This document shows positions 1-6,105 of a DNA stretch of 7,368 nucleotides, one piece after another. How positions within the stretch are numbered: position 1 is the first letter of the stretch; each line of letters opens with the position of its first letter. The DNA lies in contig JAAYXU010000108.1 of the NCBI GenBank assembly GCA_012515725.1, positions 1 through 7,368 of the forward strand. The letters run 5' to 3'. The position numbers were made by a program, and so were the translations under genes. The notes beneath the pieces were generated by a model. That model saw only the letters and a program-made list of their open reading frames with translations. It was not told where the DNA came from and did not search any database. The DNA comes from Clostridiales bacterium. Lineage in GTDB: Bacteria > Bacillota > Clostridia > Christensenellales > UMGS416.

Positions 1-129
1 GTTATAGTGATCATAATCCACATGTTCGTCGGCGTACTCAATACAGCGGATATATGCCTTTCGCCGGGCGATCTCCGAGCGCATGTCCACATCGGACAGC
101 AGACTGTCGAGGATTTTTTTAAGATCCAT
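1..129 (-). CDS. Unidentified protein, N-terminal 43 codons (cut by window edge)
   Basis: An ATG at 127-129 is preceded by AAGGAG (136-141) with 6 nt spacing, and the frame stays open to the window edge. The visible protein begins MDLKKILDSLL and continues as a highly charged, probably helical stretch containing SEIARRKAYIRCIEYADEH and ending in a Tyr/Asp/His-rich segment. There is no signal peptide or membrane segment, so it is probably cytoplasmic. It lies 82 nt downstream of transketolase in the same direction, with a GC-rich hairpin between them, so it may be the last part of the same operon or a separately controlled gene. I do not recognise the family, and 43 residues are too few to assign one. 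The strong ribosome binding site and gene-like composition make it likely that this is a real gene. Confidence 0.72.
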   Translation of the reverse strand, partial: MDLKKILDSLLSDVDMRSEIARRKAYIRCIEYADEHVDYDHYN

Positions 130-161
130 CTCTAGCTCCTTCAGAGTTCGAGCGCCATGGC

Positions 162-199
162 CGCGCCGCGGACGAGTCCGAAAGCCCATCCGCGGCGCG
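162..199 (-). other. GC-rich intergenic hairpin
   Basis: Positions 162-172 and 189-199 are perfect 11-bp inverted repeats (TCCGCGGCGCG on the + strand at 189-199). The 16-nt interval can add four more pairs, two of them G-U, leaving an 8-nt loop. The hairpin begins 12 nt after the transketolase stop. Its downstream arm is followed by GC-rich sequence, not a T-run, so it does not fit a canonical intrinsic terminator. It could act as an mRNA 3'-end stabiliser, a processing or attenuation site, or a Rho-independent terminator of poor quality. The structure is read directly from the sequence; any role is inference. Confidence 0.6.
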
Positions 200-211
200 C
201 GGCGTAAGTTA

Positions 212-2188
212 CTACTTACCCAGCAGCGCGAGCGCCCTGCTCACGACGTTATCGACCGTGAACCCGAAGTGTATGAACAGCTCCTTAGCCGGGCCGGAAG
301 CACCGTAGCCGCGCATGCACACCGTGTCCCCGTCCAGTCCCACATAGCGCTCCCATCCAAAGGACGTGGCCGCCTCGACAGCGAGCCTGGCGCGCACCGC
401 GTCGGGAAGCACCGCCTTCCTGTACTGCTCGGGCTGCGCCTCGAAGCGCTCAAAGCTGGGCATCGATACCACGCGGGCCCGTATGCCGCGGCCTGCGAGC
501 TCCGCCTGCGCGCCTATCGCCAGCTCCACCTCCGAACCGGTCGCAAGAAGCAGTATATCGGGTGTTCCCTCGCAGTCCGACAGCACATACGCGCCCTTCA
601 GCGCATCCATGCCGGTACCGGGGTACAGGGGTAAGTTCTGACGGGTCAGCACCAGGCATGTCGGGCCGTCCGCGTTTATAGCGTACCACCAGGCTGCCGC
701 CGTCTCGCGGCCGTCCGCCGGGCGGAATACCGTCATGCCCGGTATCGAGCGCAGCATTGCAAGCTGCTCGACAGGCTCGTGGGTGGGGCCGTCCTCGCCA
801 ACGCCGATGCTGTCGTGGGTCAGTATGTATGTAACAGGCAGCTTCATCATCGCCGACAGGCGCATCGCGTGCTTCATGTAGTCGGCGAACGTGAAGAATG
901 TGGCCGCGTAGGCCCGCAGGCCGCCGTGCAGGGCCATGCCGTTGCATATGGCCGCCATCGCGTGCTCGCGGACGCCAAAGTGCATATTCCCACCGGTGCG
1001 GTTTTCCGCTGAGAAATCGCCCGTGTTCTTCATGACCGACTTATTGGAGGGTGCGAGGTCCGCCGAGCCTCCCATGAGATTTGGTACCCTTTCGGCGATG
1101 CGGTTTAATGCGATGCCCGAGCTGTTGCGCGTCGCGTCGGAGTCCTTGAACTCCCAGTAGCCCGGATCGGCGGGCAGATCGGGCAGCTTCCCGTTCATCC
1201 ATTCGTCCCATGCCCTGCCCCGCTCGGGATACTTCGCCCGATAGGCGGCAAGCCTGGCCTGCCAGGCCGCTTCGGCCGCCGCGCCGGTCTTGGCCAGCGT
1301 CTCGGTGAGAGCGTAAACCTCCCGGGGAACATAGAAATCCTGCTCGGGCCAGCCCAGCTGCGCGCGGGTGGCCGCTATATTGTCGACGCCCAGCGGCTCG
1401 CCGTGTGCCGAGGCCTTGCCCTGCTTTGCGGGACAGCCGAAGCCGATCTGCGTTTTCACTATGATGAGCGAGGGCCGGGAGGTGTCGGCCTTGGCCTTCG
1501 CGATCGCGGCCGACAGCGCATCGGTATCGTTGCCGCACTCAACCGATATAACCTGCCAGCCGTAGGCTTCGTAGCGCATCCCCACGTTCTCGCGGAACGC
1601 GATGTCGGTGTCGCCCTCGATCGAAATCTCGTTGTCGTCATAGAGCACGATGAGTTTTCCAAGCTGCAGCGTACCCGCGAGCGACGACGCCTCCGCGGTT
1701 ATGCCCTCCATCATGCATCCGTCCCCACACAGCGCGTACGTATAGTGGTCAACGAGCGTGAAGTCCTTGGTATTAAACTCAGCCGCCAGACGCGCCTCGG
1801 CGATCGCCATGCCCACAGCGTTGGCGATTCCCTGCCCCAGCGGGCCGGTCGTGGTCTCCACGCCTACCGTGTGGCCGTATTCGGGGTGTCCCGGCGTTTT
1901 GCTGCCAAGCTGCCTGAAATTCTTGATGTCGTCCATTGTCAGCCCGTAGCCAAACAGATGCAGCAGGCTGTATACGAGCATAGAGGCGTGGCCGGCCGAC
2001 AGTATGAACCGGTCGCGGTCGGGCCACCTCGGGTCGTCGGGGTTGTGCTTCATGTGCTTGGACCAGAGGGTCCACGCCATGGGGGCCGCGCCCATGGGCA
2101 TGCCCGGATGGCCCGAATTGGCCTTCTGAACGGCTTGGGCCGAAAGCATGCGGATCGCGTTGATGGCCTGTTGATCGATGGGATTCAT
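212..2188 (-). CDS. tkt: Transketolase
   Basis: Transketolase is a cytoplasmic ThDP- and Mg-dependent enzyme that moves two-carbon ketol units between sugar phosphates in the non-oxidative pentose phosphate pathway, linking xylulose-5-P, ribose-5-P and erythrose-4-P to glycolytic intermediates. The 658 residues match the usual full length of about 660. Visible motifs in order: SGHPG (25-29, His27), SAGHAS (64-69), TTTGPLGQG (112-120), the ThDP/Mg signature GDGCMMEG (155-162) with DDN at 184-186, AHGEPLG (261-267), the Pyr-domain catalytic glutamate in GVREHAM (405-411, Glu408), FTFADY (432-437), and GEDGPTHEP (464-472, His470). The C-terminal domain follows from about 540 and includes LATGSEV (548-554). 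The ATG has AGGAGG at 2195-2200 with 6 nt spacing. The gene follows the phosphohexomutase by 49 nt, with no clear promoter of its own, so it is probably in the same operon. No transaldolase is visible here. Both halves are present in one chain, unlike split transketolases. Confidence 0.97.
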   Translation of the reverse strand: MNPIDQQAINAIRMLSAQAVQKANSGHPGMPMGAAPMAWTLWSKHMKHNPDDPRWPDRDRFILSAGHASMLVYSLLHLFGYGLTMDDIKNFRQLGSKTPGHPEYGHTVGVETTTGPLGQGIANAVGMAIAEARLAAEFNTKDFTLVDHYTYALCGDGCMMEGITAEASSLAGTLQLGKLIVLYDDNEISIEGDTDIAFRENVGMRYEAYGWQVISVECGNDTDALSAAIAKAKADTSRPSLIIVKTQIGFGCPAKQGKASAHGEPLGVDNIAATRAQLGWPEQDFYVPREVYALTETLAKTGAAAEAAWQARLAAYRAKYPERGRAWDEWMNGKLPDLPADPGYWEFKDSDATRNSSGIALNRIAERVPNLMGGSADLAPSNKSVMKNTGDFSAENRTGGNMHFGVREHAMAAICNGMALHGGLRAYAATFFTFADYMKHAMRLSAMMKLPVTYILTHDSIGVGEDGPTHEPVEQLAMLRSIPGMTVFRPADGRETAAAWWYAINADGPTCLVLTRQNLPLYPGTGMDALKGAYVLSDCEGTPDILLLATGSEVELAIGAQAELAGRGIRARVVSMPSFERFEAQPEQYRKAVLPDAVRARLAVEAATSFGWERYVGLDGDTVCMRGYGASGPAKELFIHFGFTVDNVVSRALALLGK

Positions 2189-2237
2189 AGTATTCCTCCT
2201 CTATCTTAATTGAAAGGTTTGACTTGTTCGTATCGGC

Positions 2238-3746
2238 TCAACGCCGCAGGAAATCCTCTATTGGCGCAAGGCTCAGCTCGGGAAAGCCCGCAAGCAGCGG
2301 GTAGAGCTTTCCGGCGATCACCTTCGCGCCGCCCGGTACGTCGGACTCGATATTGAGGGGCAGCACCGGATCGTGCAGGCTCAGGCGCAGGAGGAACCAG
2401 CCGTCGCCGTCCCCTGACCCGAAGGATACCCGGACGCCTTCGTGGTTATCGGGAGCCAGACGCCATGCCGGATCCTCACCGGCCCGCCGCAGCACCGCGT
2501 CCAGCACCCTCTGACCATACGCCGCGAAGTCCGCGGCGCCGATCGCAAAGCGAAGCTCGGCCTCCTCGGCGGGCTCGCGCAGCCCCTCGATGAGATCGAG
2601 AAGCCTGCCGCCGCGCCTGTGACACTCGGCCATCCGGATAAGGAGCCGGGTGATGAGATACGCCCCGTCGTCCAGGAAATAATTCTCCCGCAGCGCACAG
2701 TGCCCGCTTGTCTCAATGGCCATGGGCGCGGACACGCCCGACGCCTCCAGCCGCCGCGCCTCGCTGATGACGTTGTTGTATCCTCTGCGGAAACGGTGGT
2801 GCACCCCGCCCCGCTCCGCGATAAACTCTGCTAGTCCGCTCGACGTAACCGAATCGGTCACGATCGTGCCGCCGGGAACTTCCATGAGCACCACCGCGCT
2901 CATGAGCGCGATGAGCCGGTTGCGATTTATCTCGCGGCCGTCGGGCCCGACGACCGCCGCGCGGTCGCAGTCGGTGTCGAAAATGATGCCCAGATCGGCC
3001 CCGGCCGCAATCGTCGCCCGGCTGACAGCCTCCATCGCGGCGCGGTCCTCGGGATTGGGTATATGGTTCGGGAACCGCCCGTCAGGCTCCAGATACTGGC
3101 TGCCCGTCGTATCCGCACCCAGCGGTTCAAGCACGTCGCGCGCGAAAAAGCCTCCCGCGCCGTTGCCCGCGTCGACGATGATGCGCAGCCCCCGGAGCGG
3201 CTCGGCTTCCCCGGTCTTTTCACGGATGCCTTTCACAAGCCCCCCCGCGTACCGGGACAAATAATGCGTTTCTTCGACCAGGCCCTGAGTCGCGCCCGGA
3301 GCATGTCCGCACATCCCCAGCACAGCCTTTATGTCGGCCTTCGAGAGTCCCCCCGACGGGGTAAAGAACTTCATGCCGTTCCGGTACCACGGCAGGTGGC
3401 TGGCCGTAATCATGACCGCGCCGTCACATCCAAGCTCCGACGGGAGCGTCGTCATGAACATGGCCGGTGTCGTACACAGCCCCAGATCCAGCACCCGGCA
3501 TCCCTGCGCCGACAGACCCGCCACGGCGGCGGCGGCAAGCTCTGGCGAGGAGAGCCGGGGGTCGTGTCCCACCGACACCGTCAGCGCGTCCATCGGGCGG
3601 CCCAGCGCGTCAGAAAGCCAGCGGGCAAATGCCGCCGCGAGTATACGGGCATCCTCCCCGGTCAGCGTGACAGGCTGCCCGGATACGCCGGGCATAGCTA
3701 CGCCGCGGATGTCGCTTCCGCTTATGAGGTTATCGAAGTTTTTCAT
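2238..3746 (-). CDS. Phosphomannomutase/phosphoglucomutase (alpha-D-phosphohexomutase superfamily)
   Basis: The enzyme should interconvert hexose 6-phosphate and hexose 1-phosphate (mannose and/or glucose) through a bisphosphate intermediate, supplying GDP-mannose or UDP-/ADP-glucose synthesis in the cytoplasm. Its 502 residues show the four superfamily loops in order: the phosphoserine loop TASHLP (114-119, Ser116), the metal loop DTDCDR (257-262), a sugar-specificity loop ETSGH (345-349), and a phosphate-binding loop RLSLHDP (454-460). The N-terminus carries GSDIRGVA (10-17), typical of the family. The last loop lacks the common TEP and the third has ETSGH in place of GEMSGH. From memory, a subgroup of clostridial and plant-like proteins shares these variants along with LRENYFLDDGAY (352-363), so they are probably subgroup features, not damage. 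Substrate preference cannot be read from sequence. The ATG has AGGAGG (3752-3757) with 5 nt spacing; that site overlaps the stop codon of the DUF2461 gene, consistent with translational coupling. Confidence 0.93.
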   Translation of the reverse strand: MKNFDNLISGSDIRGVAMPGVSGQPVTLTGEDARILAAAFARWLSDALGRPMDALTVSVGHDPRLSSPELAAAAVAGLSAQGCRVLDLGLCTTPAMFMTTLPSELGCDGAVMITASHLPWYRNGMKFFTPSGGLSKADIKAVLGMCGHAPGATQGLVEETHYLSRYAGGLVKGIREKTGEAEPLRGLRIIVDAGNGAGGFFARDVLEPLGADTTGSQYLEPDGRFPNHIPNPEDRAAMEAVSRATIAAGADLGIIFDTDCDRAAVVGPDGREINRNRLIALMSAVVLMEVPGGTIVTDSVTSSGLAEFIAERGGVHHRFRRGYNNVISEARRLEASGVSAPMAIETSGHCALRENYFLDDGAYLITRLLIRMAECHRRGGRLLDLIEGLREPAEEAELRFAIGAADFAAYGQRVLDAVLRRAGEDPAWRLAPDNHEGVRVSFGSGDGDGWFLLRLSLHDPVLPLNIESDVPGGAKVIAGKLYPLLAGFPELSLAPIEDFLRR

Positions 3747-3756
3747 GCGCTCCTCC

Positions 3757-4437
3757 TTACGCTTCCCCTACGCTCCGGCATTCGTTTACGTACCGGTAAA
3801 GCGGAGCAAGGCCCATAAAATCCGCGGTTAGCCGTCCGGGCAGATCCGGGCTCATGCACGCCTCGTGGGAGGCCTTCTTCTCTAGATAAAATGACTTTTT
3901 TCGTATCCATGGCACAAGCGCCTGGGGCAGTCCGGGTGTCTCGGGCTGTCGCTTGTAGTCCTCGCCCTCCAGCGCGAAGGATGCGACAGCCTGCGAACCG
4001 GCCAGCGCAAGAAACCTTTCCGGGTCAGCTATCACACGCCGCCGGAAGGCCGCCATCCACTCGCGTATCTGTCCGTAGAATCCCATACCCCATCCGCACT
4101 CGCGGGTATTTACAAAGAAATAATAACTGAATGATTCCCCGGCCGAAGCGCCCATCGGCTTCCAGCCCAGCCAAAGATAGTCCCGGTAGGGTATGCCCCG
4201 GCTGTAGCGGGCATCCCGGTATATGCGAGCTACCACGCGCTCGGGCCGTATCTCGAAGCGGTCGTCAATCCCGGCCATGACGGGTGCCATGTCCCGGGCC
4301 AGCGCGCACAGCGGCTCGCGCAGCGTGCGCGTATAGAGCGCGCGGTTTTCCTCAAAAAACGGTTTGTTATTATTGAACTGAAGCGCCGTCAGGAAATGAA
4401 TGCCCTCGAGCGGCAGCCCCCTGTATTCCCAGCTCAA
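3757..4437 (-). CDS. DUF2461 (TIGR02453-like) family protein, TTG start
   Basis: This 226-residue protein has no known reaction. It resembles the DUF2461 family: an N-terminal FLTALQFNNNKPFFEENRALY segment (15-35, where the family has a NNNR-x-WF motif), a helix with REPLCALARDMAP (40-52), and the conserved RIYRDARYSRG-x-PY stretch (71-84), then WLGWK and a GFYGQIREWM region, where the family has a glycine/aromatic segment. No signal peptide or membrane helix is seen. The start is chosen as TTG at 4435-4437 because AGGAGG lies at 4445-4450 with 7 nt spacing; it leaves only 4 nt after the surface-protein stop. An upstream ATG at 4515 would add a low-quality Cys/Gly/Ser-rich extension (MPCCSCSCSG) overlapping the previous gene and has no comparable ribosome binding site. 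Between a surface protein and a sugar-phosphate mutase, its job is unknown; context is the only clue. Family assignment is from memory of the motif pattern. Confidence 0.85.
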   Translation of the reverse strand: MSWEYRGLPLEGIHFLTALQFNNNKPFFEENRALYTRTLREPLCALARDMAPVMAGIDDRFEIRPERVVARIYRDARYSRGIPYRDYLWLGWKPMGASAGESFSYYFFVNTRECGWGMGFYGQIREWMAAFRRRVIADPERFLALAGSQAVASFALEGEDYKRQPETPGLPQALVPWIRKKSFYLEKKASHEACMSPDLPGRLTADFMGLAPLYRYVNECRSVGEA

Positions 4438-4441
4438 CCGA

Positions 4442-5962
4442 CTACCTCCTCCGACTGAACCTGTCAGCGCGCCCGCGTTCCCGATCCCGCTGCATGAGCA
4501 CGAGCAGCACGGCAACGGCCGCCGCCACGAGCGCCGCCGCTATGAGTATGGGCCTGAACTCCCGGGGCAGCGCGCCTCCCGCGCCCGCAGGCGCCGATGT
4601 CGTCCCGGGCAGCGCGGACGCGTCGGTGATTACCGTGGTACCGGTTGACTGCGGCGTAGGCCGTACGGCGTCGACCGTGATCTCCATAGGTTCGCTGGCC
4701 ACCTCCCGCACCGAGCCGTCGGGCATGCGCAGCGACAGCTTAAAGTACAGCGCTTTCCCCGCACTCACGGCGACCATGCAGTCAAGCGACTGGCTGCCGG
4801 GCGCTAGCGTATCGAAAGTCTCCAGTATTCGCCCGTCCTGGTCGATGAGCTGCACGCCAGATAGCGGCTGCTCTCCCAGATTGGCGACTGTCAGCCGAAC
4901 GCGCACTTCCCCCGGCGCTTCCAGATGCCGCCGATCGCATTGGGCCGTGATCTGCATGTGCACAGGCTGCTCCCCGTCCTCAACAGTGAGCGTGACCGGC
5001 TCGGTCTCACACGACGTCTCTGCGCCGAAGCTGTCCCTGCCCCACACTTCGAAGGCCCACTGGGCGGTCTCGATTGCCGTGATCTCGTGCACGTAGACGC
5101 ACGACGCGCCGGCCCGCAGGTTCGTGGCGGTGTACAGCGGCTCGCGCTCTCCGACTAATACCGTAACTCGCGAAAGATCGGTGTTGCCGGTGTTGGTGAT
5201 CGTACATAGCAGCGATACCGTTTCGCCGGGCGCGGCATGGGTGCGGTCCACCTCCAGTACGGCCGAAAGCCCTGTGACCGCCAGCGCCACAGGCGCCGGG
5301 TCCAGCGTGGTAGAATACATCCTGCCGCCGGCCGTATATGTCAGCGTGGGCTGCGACGCGAAATCTCCTGTCATACTGTGGGTGACCACGGTCTTCCAGA
5401 CATCGCCGCCCGGTGACAGACGATCCAGCGCTCCGACAGGCTCCGCCGCGCCATCGGTGATCGACAGCCCGGTAATGTCTATAACGCCGGTGTTGCGCAC
5501 CTCATAGGTGATGAGCACATCCTCATTTTGCCGGGCCACCTGCGCGGGAAGCGTCCGGGAGAACTCGACCTCGGGCAGAGTGTCGCCGGTTCCGACCGTG
5601 ACCGAGAAGTCGGTCACCTTGGACTCGCCGTTTTCCTCCCAGGCAAGCTGGAGCGCGATCTCCCGCCCCAGCTCCAGCGCCGAAACAGTCATATCGACCT
5701 GCCGGGTCTGGCTGCCTCCGGGGTATATGAGCCCCAGCGCGCAAAGCTCCGCGTCGCCGCGCAGCACACGCACGCTCTCCAGCGGATGCGGCGCGTTATA
5801 GCCGCACGAAGCGGTGACGGTCAGCGTCACGCTGCCCGCGCCGGGGAGCGTCTGGGGCGAAACCGAAGCTGTTACCGCGACGTCCCCGTCGTCCAGGGCA
5901 TGCGCGGCGGGCAGCGCCGCTGTCAGCGCGACAGCCAGTATGAGGACGAACGCTTTGCTCAT
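4442..5962 (-). CDS. Exported, membrane-anchored protein with four tandem Ig-like (CARDB/COG1361-type) domains
   Basis: This 506-residue protein is unidentified beyond its architecture. Residues 1-22 form a signal peptide (MSK, hydrophobic core, PAAHA then LDDGD). Four repeats of about 100 residues follow at roughly 23-127, 128-229, 230-333 and 334-431. Repeats 2-4 share the pattern hydrophobic-strand, x-N-T/L-G, then a strand ending near a D-G or similar turn: YEVRNTGVIDITGLSI, CTITNTGNTDLSRVTV and LTVANLGEQPLSGVQL. This is typical of CARDB, DUF11 and COG1361 beta-sandwiches. A Pro/Thr/Ser/Gly/Ala-rich linker (432-469) leads to one membrane helix (about 472-490) and an Arg-rich tail ending FSRRR, placing the repeats outside the cell. 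Cysteine pairs C53/C74 and C342/C395 could form disulfides (inference). The ATG is set by AAGGA (5970-5974) with 7 nt spacing and by the signal peptide. It is the first gene after the promoter. Possible roles are adhesion, wall scaffolding or ligand binding; none can be assigned. Confidence 0.88.
   Translation of the reverse strand: MSKAFVLILAVALTAALPAAHALDDGDVAVTASVSPQTLPGAGSVTLTVTASCGYNAPHPLESVRVLRGDAELCALGLIYPGGSQTRQVDMTVSALELGREIALQLAWEENGESKVTDFSVTVGTGDTLPEVEFSRTLPAQVARQNEDVLITYEVRNTGVIDITGLSITDGAAEPVGALDRLSPGGDVWKTVVTHSMTGDFASQPTLTYTAGGRMYSTTLDPAPVALAVTGLSAVLEVDRTHAAPGETVSLLCTITNTGNTDLSRVTVLVGEREPLYTATNLRAGASCVYVHEITAIETAQWAFEVWGRDSFGAETSCETEPVTLTVEDGEQPVHMQITAQCDRRHLEAPGEVRVRLTVANLGEQPLSGVQLIDQDGRILETFDTLAPGSQSLDCMVAVSAGKALYFKLSLRMPDGSVREVASEPMEITVDAVRPTPQSTGTTVITDASALPGTTSAPAGAGGALPREFRPILIAAALVAAAVAVLLVLMQRDRERGRADRFSRRR
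4445..4450 (-). promoter_or_regulatory. Ribosome binding site deciding the TTG start of the DUF2461 gene
   Basis: The perfect AGGAGG is encoded by the last Arg codons of the surface protein, directly before its TAG stop (4442-4444), and sits 7 nt from the TTG at 4435-4437. A terminating ribosome would cover this site, so the two genes are probably translationally coupled. No ATG or GTG lies at suitable spacing. Confidence 0.75.
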
Positions 5963-5969
5963 GGCGCAT

Positions 5970-5974
5970 TCCTT
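5970..5974 (-). promoter_or_regulatory. Ribosome binding site of the surface-protein gene
   Basis: AAGGA stands 7 nt before the ATG at 5960-5962, in the context GGAAAGGAATGCGCCATG. It matters because the reading frame is open upstream to 6238, overlapping the aminotransferase; this site together with the signal peptide fixes the start at 5962. Confidence 0.75.
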
Positions 5975-6005
5975 TCCGCGTGTTCGGGCCCCGCAGCCCA
6001 AAATC

Positions 6006-6034
6006 ATTGTAGGGGAACGCACCCCAAATGTCAA
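6006..6034 (-). promoter_or_regulatory. Sigma-70/sigma-A type promoter of the surface protein-DUF2461-mutase-transketolase operon
   Basis: On the minus strand a perfect -35 box TTGACA (6029-6034) is separated by exactly 17 bp from TACAAT (6006-6011), one mismatch from the TATAAT consensus. Transcription should start near 5998-6000, giving a leader of about 37 nt before the ATG at 5962. The spacer contains GGGG-N6-CCCC (6012-6025), flanked by CATT and AATG, so a dyad overlaps the core promoter. The -35 region also shows a short direct repeat, CATTTGACATTTGG. This is the only convincing promoter I see in the window. Its sequence implies strong constitutive activity unless a regulator binds the dyad. 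Confidence 0.85.
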
Positions 6035-6057
6035 ATGAAAAGTCGGTCCGGAAGGCA

Positions 6058-6093
6058 TGTTAAAAGGGCCGCGACACGCATGTCCGGCCCTTC
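6058..6093 (-). terminator. Intrinsic terminator after the branched-chain aminotransferase
   Basis: An 8-bp stem, AAGGGCCG with CGGCCCTT (arms 6085-6092 and 6064-6071), is extended by GACA/TGTC pairs around a TGCG tetraloop after a 1-nt bulge. The downstream arm runs into a short TTTTAA. The T-run is short, so termination may be partial, but position fits: it begins about 13 nt after the stop at 6106-6108 and just before the next promoter. Confidence 0.75.
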
Positions 6094-6105
6094 GGATCGC
6101 CTGTT

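Noticed and set aside
1403..2209. Plus-strand open frame of 268 codons opposite transketolase
   Set aside because: It is antisense to an unmistakable enzyme gene, encodes Arg/His/Val-rich sequence with no recognisable motif, and such shadows are expected in GC-rich codon patterns.
2189..2237. Separate promoter for transketolase
   Set aside because: The gap is AT-richer than its surroundings, but no -35/-10 pair with acceptable spacing is evident.
3063..3818. Plus-strand open frame of 251 codons opposite the phosphohexomutase
   Set aside because: Antisense shadow of a gene with all superfamily motifs; composition is Arg/Pro-rich and there is no family likeness.
4442..4570. Possible sortase sorting signal (LPREF, hydrophobic stretch, Arg tail) at the end of the surface protein
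   Set aside because: The Thr-Gly of LPXTG is missing, so LPREF does not fit; the segment is better read as an ordinary membrane anchor.
5980..5996. Small hairpin GGGC/GCCC in the leader of the surface-protein gene
   Set aside because: Only four pairs in GC-rich sequence, with no riboswitch or attenuator features in a leader of about 37 nt.
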